Source: Bolinopsis microptera (taxonomy: Eukaryota > Ctenophora > Tentaculata > Lobata > Bolinopsidae). Taken from it: a stretch of DNA of 64,000 bases. The stretch spans positions 8,845,726 to 8,909,725 of the forward strand of contig NC_087074.1 in NCBI RefSeq assembly GCF_026151205.1, in the 5' to 3' direction. Every line of letters begins with the position of its first letter. The stretch's first letter is position 1. The translations under genes were made by a program, and so were the position numbers. Shown in pieces: positions 59,326 to 64,000 of this stretch. The notes under the pieces were generated by a model. It did no database searches. It saw only the letters and a program-made list of their open reading frames with translations, and was not told the DNA's origin.

Positions 59326-60623
59326 CCTTACTCGGGAATATTATAACCGGGATAAAGTGGTGGGTTTTGGAAGTTTCCGCCATATTTTTCCCGGTCAAAA
59401 ATTTTACTAGTCATAAAAAAACCCGCCGACTCAGATTATGGGGTTCCAAGGCTAGGGGGTGGTGATCATCATAGTTTACCTGAAGTCTCATATGTGCTAG
59501 AGAAGACTTTTGAAGCAGTGGATGGAGGGCTGTAACTTTATTGGCGGTTGCTACCATAATTTCGTTATAAAAATCACAATTTGGTTATAGAAATCAGATT
59601 TCAGGGTGGACCATGATTCTCACTTCTCTTGCCCATGAATCAGTGAATCGTAGAGAAGAAAACAATTTATATGAGTATTGCTGAAAGCACAGTGTAAGGC
59701 CTACACGGACCGCCTCTAACTAGCCAATCCCTGTTTACATGCCGTGTAGCAGGGGACTAGAAAGAGCTAAACTAGCAAGCGGGGCATAGCCAATACACTA
59801 TACTCCCATCATTGAGTATATTACCAACCAGAAGGAAAATTTCCTTGTGTTTGGAATCTACCAAGACGAAAGTTGTACAATCCAGCGAAATTCCGAAGAA
59901 TCATGTTATAGAAGAAAACGAAAATAATAATAATATATAATATATATTATAATAATAATGTCTCTAAAGATTGATCGCTTCTCGTGTGCAGTGTGTAGAC
60001 TAAAGAAAGAGGGAGTTTTTCCCGTTAAAGTAACTTGTGGCCACATCCCGCTAGAAGTGAGTAAACTGTGCCACTATTTCATGGTCCACAGTGGATTGAT
60101 TACTGGAGCAGTTGAAGATGCAAAGCCAAGACGTTCCCCAATACCAAGCGGTGGGCAGGAAATTAAGCTCCGGCTGACCTTCAGAGCAGTAGCCCCATAA
60201 GCGGACAAAATGAAAGTCTTGTTAAGACAACAATACAACTTCGAATTTGACGGCCAGCAGCTCAGTGGGATATCAATAATGATAATGGCGGGGACATTAT
60301 AGCGATAATGAGAATGAGAATACGCTTTAATGAAGATTTGACTTATTATTGCTTAGATTTATTTTCCTTTAAATAGACGTGTCATTTTTTCTATTTCTGA
60401 GTAATATCAATAACTGTAAATTGAAATAACTTCTTTAACAAGTAACAAAAACAGAAATTTCGGTTGAAAATTTGTTGACCTCTGAAAAAAAACTTGAAAG
60501 GTCGGCCACCGGTAAATACATGACCGGGATAATTTGGCGGGTTTTGGGAAAGTCCGCCATATTTTTCCCGGTCATTAATTTTCCCAGTCATAAATTAACC
60601 CGCTATAACATTCCCGAGTAAGG
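59326..60623. mobile_element. TIR element with CCTTACTCGGGAAT ends
   Basis: The left end CCTTACTCGGGAATATTATA is inverted at the right as TATAACATTCCCGAGTAAGG. TA flanks each side (59324-59325, 60624-60625). Further inverted matches continue inside: CCGCCATATTTTTCCCGGTC occurs near both ends, here in direct orientation because each end is itself partly palindromic. The interior carries a short ORF (59958-60200). Confidence 0.78.
59958..60200 (+). CDS. Small RING-like ORF inside a TIR element
   Basis: An ATG frame of 80 residues. The start, FSCAVCRLKKEGVFPVKVTC followed by GH, has the spacing of the first half of a RING/U-box-type finger (C-x2-C ... C-x-H). The second half is different: RRSPIPSGGQEIKLRLTFR, which recurs in the MITE at 27285-28094. 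A GTGAGT right after CGHIPLE could be a donor, making this a captured exon. Function unknown. Confidence 0.35.
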   Translation: MSLKIDRFSCAVCRLKKEGVFPVKVTCGHIPLEVSKLCHYFMVHSGLITGAVEDAKPRRSPIPSGGQEIKLRLTFRAVAP

Positions 60624-60690
60624 TAGATAAAAATGTAATCACAATTCAATTTCATTTCACAATTATTCAAATAATTATTTTAACTAATTT

Positions 60691-60717
60691 ATACGCCATA
60701 CAGAGTGTATGGCGTAT
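60691..60717. repeat. Perfect hairpin
   Basis: ATACGCCATACA, a short loop, and TGTATGGCGTAT form a 12-bp stem; the arm sequence ATACGCCATACA occurs again at about 60730. Confidence 0.75.
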
Positions 60718-60804
60718 ACATTTGTTATACGCCATACACTGGCAATTGTAAAGGCAAATAAAATAAAGGCAATTTGATAATCTATCTAGGCAATTTGGTA
60801 ATCT

Positions 60805-60986
60805 AGCTAGGCACACTTGGGGCACACCTGGGGCACAAAATTGAATTTCCTGGGGCAAATACAGTTGGGGCACACTTGGGGCACAGTCGAGGCAAAAAAA
60901 AGACTTTAAGCACAGTTTAAGTAAACTAAACACACTTAGGGCCCCAAGTGTGCCCCAATTAATTTTTTGCCCCAAGTGTGCCCCAG
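60805..60986. repeat. GGGGCACACTTGGGGCA inverted repeat
   Basis: Several copies of CTTGGGGCACAC on the left (60812-60885) face inverted copies (AAGTGTGCCCCA) at 60938-60985. Probably a small MITE or decayed foldback; no target duplication found. Confidence 0.6.
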
Positions 60987-61099
60987 GAACATCTCTTATT
61001 GCTCGTCGTGGGTACAGAGGGAAGAAGATTGACATCAAACATGAGACCCTTCTATCAGAAGTCTCCTACAACCTCATCCCTGCCCCGATGATGGAGTAG
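60987..61099 (+). CDS. Candidate terminal exon, unknown protein
   Basis: After an acceptor-like CCCCAG, one frame reads TSLIARRGYRGKKIDIKHET, then LLSEVSYNLIPAPMME and TAG at 61097-61099. GC content and codon choice look coding. A second frame is also open to a TGA at 61089-61091, so the reading is not certain. It might be the last exon of a host gene whose earlier exons were split by the element at 59326-60623. Confidence 0.35.
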
Positions 61100-61389
61100 A
61101 TGATATTTCAATGAAACTAATAAATCAATGAAACTAATTTATTAGTTTATATATAAAATAGAGTTTTAATACTTTCAACACTACTATATAACAAATAATT
61201 TGAGGTATGAGATATGATAGACGAGCGTAAGTGTTGACGTGCAAAGGACTGCTGTGAGTGTACTTGAAGATTACTCATCCTCCACCTTCTCATCAAAACT
61301 ATTCTCATCAAAACTACTATCTAGACTGAAGGTATTGTGTTTACAGTGTCTATTGTGCTTCTGAACATTGAACTCTTGATAATATAACT

Positions 61390-63272
61390 ATGTCAAATAA
61401 TCAGAGCTCAGACATTAGTCTCCACTCTTGTGAGCGCCCTTTAGAACATTTGAACTTTTCATTCCAGTCTGAAAAATCAGAGAACTGTAACAATTGTCTG
61501 TCAAAAGACATCAAGATTGACTTTTTAGAAAAAAAGTTGTCTTTATTGAATGAAATTATCAGAACTAGTGATCTCATTGCTCAGTACAATGATAGTCTCA
61601 TATCAGATCAAACTCAAATACAAGAACAGAGTTTTAAGTGTGAAAATTTGCTGCCAAACTTATCAGAGGAGATTGAATGTGAGATCATAACCATTACCCC
61701 TCAGTCACACGTTGTTATCAATCAAGTAGAAGCGTTTGATGTAGATGACATTGTTGTGGAAGATGTTGTATCGGACAGTTTGTTTGTTGACAACGATGTC
61801 GTGGACAAGGTTGTTCCACAGGAGGTTGTTGGAAACGAGATTGTTATCAGTGAGATTGTTGTTAACGAGGTTATGGCAGACGAGGATGATGTGTCTGATC
61901 TCCCTGTATCTACTGCTACTGGTGAATCACGGATCAACACCCCTAAGCCCAGAGACAAATATCCAAACTTGGTCCCTGCCCCTGTCTACGATCCTATAAC
62001 ACCGGGGCCAATGAATATATCTGTAACTTGTTCCCCATCACCAGTGAAACCAGTTACCCTACTAGATGATGGTCCATTCTCTAATTTTTCACTTGATCTA
62101 TTAATGGAAGAACTTGAGTTCAGTCACGGTTTTAAAAACCGGAAATCGGTTTATTTTGGTGACTTTCCCTATGAGTATTCAGGTGCAACACATGACCCAA
62201 AATGTGTACACAATGATTCCTACCTTGCTAAACTCAGCTCCTACATTAATGTGATATTACCCAATTTCAGACACAATAGTATTCTCGTCAATCTATATGA
62301 AACTGGAGCAGAGTTCATGCCAGCTCATAGCGATTCTGAATCATGTATTGTAGAACACTCTGATATTGTAACCATTTCACTTGGTGCGACGAGAACACTG
62401 CAAATTAGATCAAACGGCAGCAATGAAGTTGTGGGCTCTGTGCAGCTTCAGCATGGAGATGTCTTCATCATGTCCAAATTGTCTCAGGCTGACTTTCAAC
62501 ATGAGATACTGCCAGACGAAATGTGTGATGAACCCCGGATCAGCATCACCCTAAGACTGATGAAGCCCCCTAGGATCACTCAGTCAACTGAGTTTGGTCT
62601 GCGTTCACCGCCCCCACCCATCCCTCACTCAGGACACAAACTGACAGACTCTTCTTCACCTGCACTCTCAGTTTGCAAACAGTCAGCTAAAGCTTCACAA
62701 AAGTCTGTCCTATTCATAAGCAGCTCTATGTTCAGGTTTCTTGATGCGGACAAGTTATCATCGTCCACTGTTAGTGCTAGTAAACTGTTTTATCCTGGGG
62801 CTGATGCCAAAGTAATGTTAAATAAACTAAAAACTGACCTACACTCTGTTCCATCCCCATCTATTATTTATATTATGACAGGAACTAATAATGTGAACAC
62901 AGTCTATTTTGGCTCAAAGTCACTGAAGGATGCAGCGGGTGACATTAGTAATCTCTTAAATTATCTCAAGTCAGTGTATCCGAATGCAACAATTAATGTT
63001 CTCAATATTCTTCCCAGGAGTACAAAAGGCCGCAATGATGTTGTGGCAGAGCTGAATAAGGGTATTAAGGATATGTGTAGCAAAGATTCTTGTTTTAATT
63101 ACATTAGCACCCATAATTTATTTAACTATAAAGCTATAATAGAAGTGGATTCAGGAAAGAATTTTATTTTGCCAGACCATCTGCAAAAATATCTGATAAC
63201 TGTCACCTCAATACAAGCGGTGTTATTCGACTTGCTAAATTTCTGAAGTATTGGGCCCATAAGCAAGTTTGA
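61390..63272 (+). CDS. LINE ORF1 with AlkB-type dioxygenase and SGNH-hydrolase domains
   Basis: From ATG 61390 the frame is open for 618 codons, to 63246. Residues 1-60 hold a short CxxC and a coiled stretch; 110-165 are Val/Asp/Glu-rich. Residues about 235-395 form an AlkB-like 2OG-Fe(II) dioxygenase: ILVNLYETG, the iron ligands H313-x-D315 and H371, and R383-x-S-x-T-x-R389, equal to the AlkB RxNxTxR signature. Residues about 435-615 resemble an SGNH hydrolase: VLFISSSMFRFL (block I, Ser), IMTGTNNVN (block III). The last block (DNCHLN) is in the next frame, reached if the A run 63185-63189 had one more base; that frame ends at 63272. SGNH domains are known in CR1-group ORF1 proteins; AlkB with SGNH is unusual. 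An endonuclease frame follows. Confidence 0.85.
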
Positions 63273-63420
63273 ATTTTCAGAAAGATTGTTAACATTTATT
63301 TCATCTAGATAAGGGATAATTACACATTGTTCCTCATGTTTATTGAAGTTTTAGAAAGTTTTGTTATTATCTCATACAAATTTGCCAGTTCTGCAATTTA
63401 TCTTATTCTGACAAGTTTAT

Positions 63421-64000
63421 AGCAGCATAAATTGGAAAAATTTTCATGCTCTCACAGCAGTTCTTGCATTAACCCGTGCATTAGTAAAATCACAGTTTCA
63501 TACCATGCCAAAAAGCTTGCAGTGGGACATTGCAACATGCAGGGAGGACTAACAGGTATGCCAAAATGTCTTGAAATCCAAGATCTAATCTGGAAAGAGA
63601 AATTAGATGTTTTATGCCTGAATGAAACAAATCTTAAATCGGATATTGACTCAGCCAGTCTAAACCTACCCAAGAATTTTACTTTTATCCGCAAAGACCG
63701 TCCTAACGACAATGGTCATGTGGGATGTGGCATTCTCATCAGTGAGCACATAAAGTTTAAAATGATTCAACTAAACTTAGTTTTGCAATATGACCAAATC
63801 GAGGCTATTTGGATCCATCTTACAGATTGCAATATTTTCATCTGCTGTTTCTACAGATCTGAGTTGTTTAGTCCTCTTGACAAATTTTTAGATTATATGA
63901 CAGACTGCATGATGAGTATAGGAAGTAAGAATGTTATTTGGCTGGGTGATGTAAATGTAGACCAAAACAACATCAGCAGTATGAACTATAAGAAATTAGA
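63421..64000 (+). CDS. LINE ORF2 start: AP-endonuclease domain (cut by window end)
   Basis: A frame opens after a TAG at 63418-63420 and stays open to the window end. It encodes an endonuclease/exonuclease/phosphatase domain: VGHCNMQGGLTG, LCLNETNLK (catalytic Glu), GCGILIS, CCFYRSELF and WLGDVNVD (Asp/Asn). The first in-frame ATG lies within the domain start, so translation probably begins by reinitiation or at an upstream non-ATG. Together with ORF1 this marks a long non-LTR retrotransposon; the reverse transcriptase would lie beyond 64000. Confidence 0.88.

Larger units (their letters stand above)
61100..64000 (+). mobile_element. Non-LTR retrotransposon with AlkB-SGNH ORF1, 3' part outside the window
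   Basis: The element contains ORF1 (AlkB and SGNH), a 150-base spacer, and the endonuclease start of ORF2. The 5' limit is not visible; the region 61100-61389 would be its 5' untranslated part, with no marker of a boundary. Because the 5' ORF is present and nearly intact, this is likely a nearly full-length copy rather than the usual 5'-truncated one. Confidence 0.75.

Noticed and set aside
1-64000. Bacterial operon or phage interpretation
   Set aside because: Spliced genes, animal-specific families, LINEs with poly(A) and hAT elements show metazoan nuclear DNA.

Overview
The window is animal nuclear DNA. It is AT-rich, has GT-AG introns with conserved phases, and encodes metazoan signalling and adhesion proteins: merlin/NF2, a DSL-type Notch ligand, LDL-receptor-class-A 7TM receptors and a polypeptide GalNAc-transferase. 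Together with a dense and varied transposon load, this suggests a marine invertebrate, perhaps a non-bilaterian such as a cnidarian. The species call is an inference and is weak.

Layout. At 0-8 kb there is a minus-strand LDLa/LGR-like receptor gene (start 8055) whose last codons are interrupted by a 2.6-kb DNA transposon (620-3203). Head-to-head with it, at 8.7-17.0 kb, is a plus-strand DSL ligand gene whose 6.9-kb intron holds a nest of mobile elements: a G-run/hairpin-ended element (9321-16016) containing a second such element filled with a TCC satellite, a SAM-domain retrocopy-like ORF and a 5'-truncated RNase H LINE. A 1-kb hAT element sits one base past the ligand stop codon, and its near-identical inverted twin lies at 28.55-29.55 kb. 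At 19.8-21.6 kb is a minus-strand GalNAc-transferase, followed by an L1/Tx1-like LINE, further MITEs and a small intronless 7TM receptor (31.1-32.1 kb).

From 33.2 to 58.7 kb runs the minus-strand merlin gene: 16 exons found, about 586 residues, human merlin being 595. Its 17.4-kb intron 13 contains a complete plus-strand paralogue of the first LDLa receptor (45.9-49.8 kb), a LINE fragment, two foldback elements and a MITE. The window ends with MITEs, candidate small exons, and the 5' part of a non-LTR retrotransposon whose ORF1 carries an AlkB-type 2OG-Fe(II) dioxygenase domain followed by an SGNH-hydrolase domain, then an AP-endonuclease ORF running off the edge.

Best candidates for something new: the AlkB-SGNH LINE; a set of three transposons sharing G-run termini plus hairpin ends, two with clear 7-bp target duplications; the readable scar of one of them inside the receptor gene; and the receptor nested in the merlin intron. 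Several otherwise intact ORFs carry single frameshifts at homopolymer runs, so assembly indels should be excluded before calling them pseudogenes.
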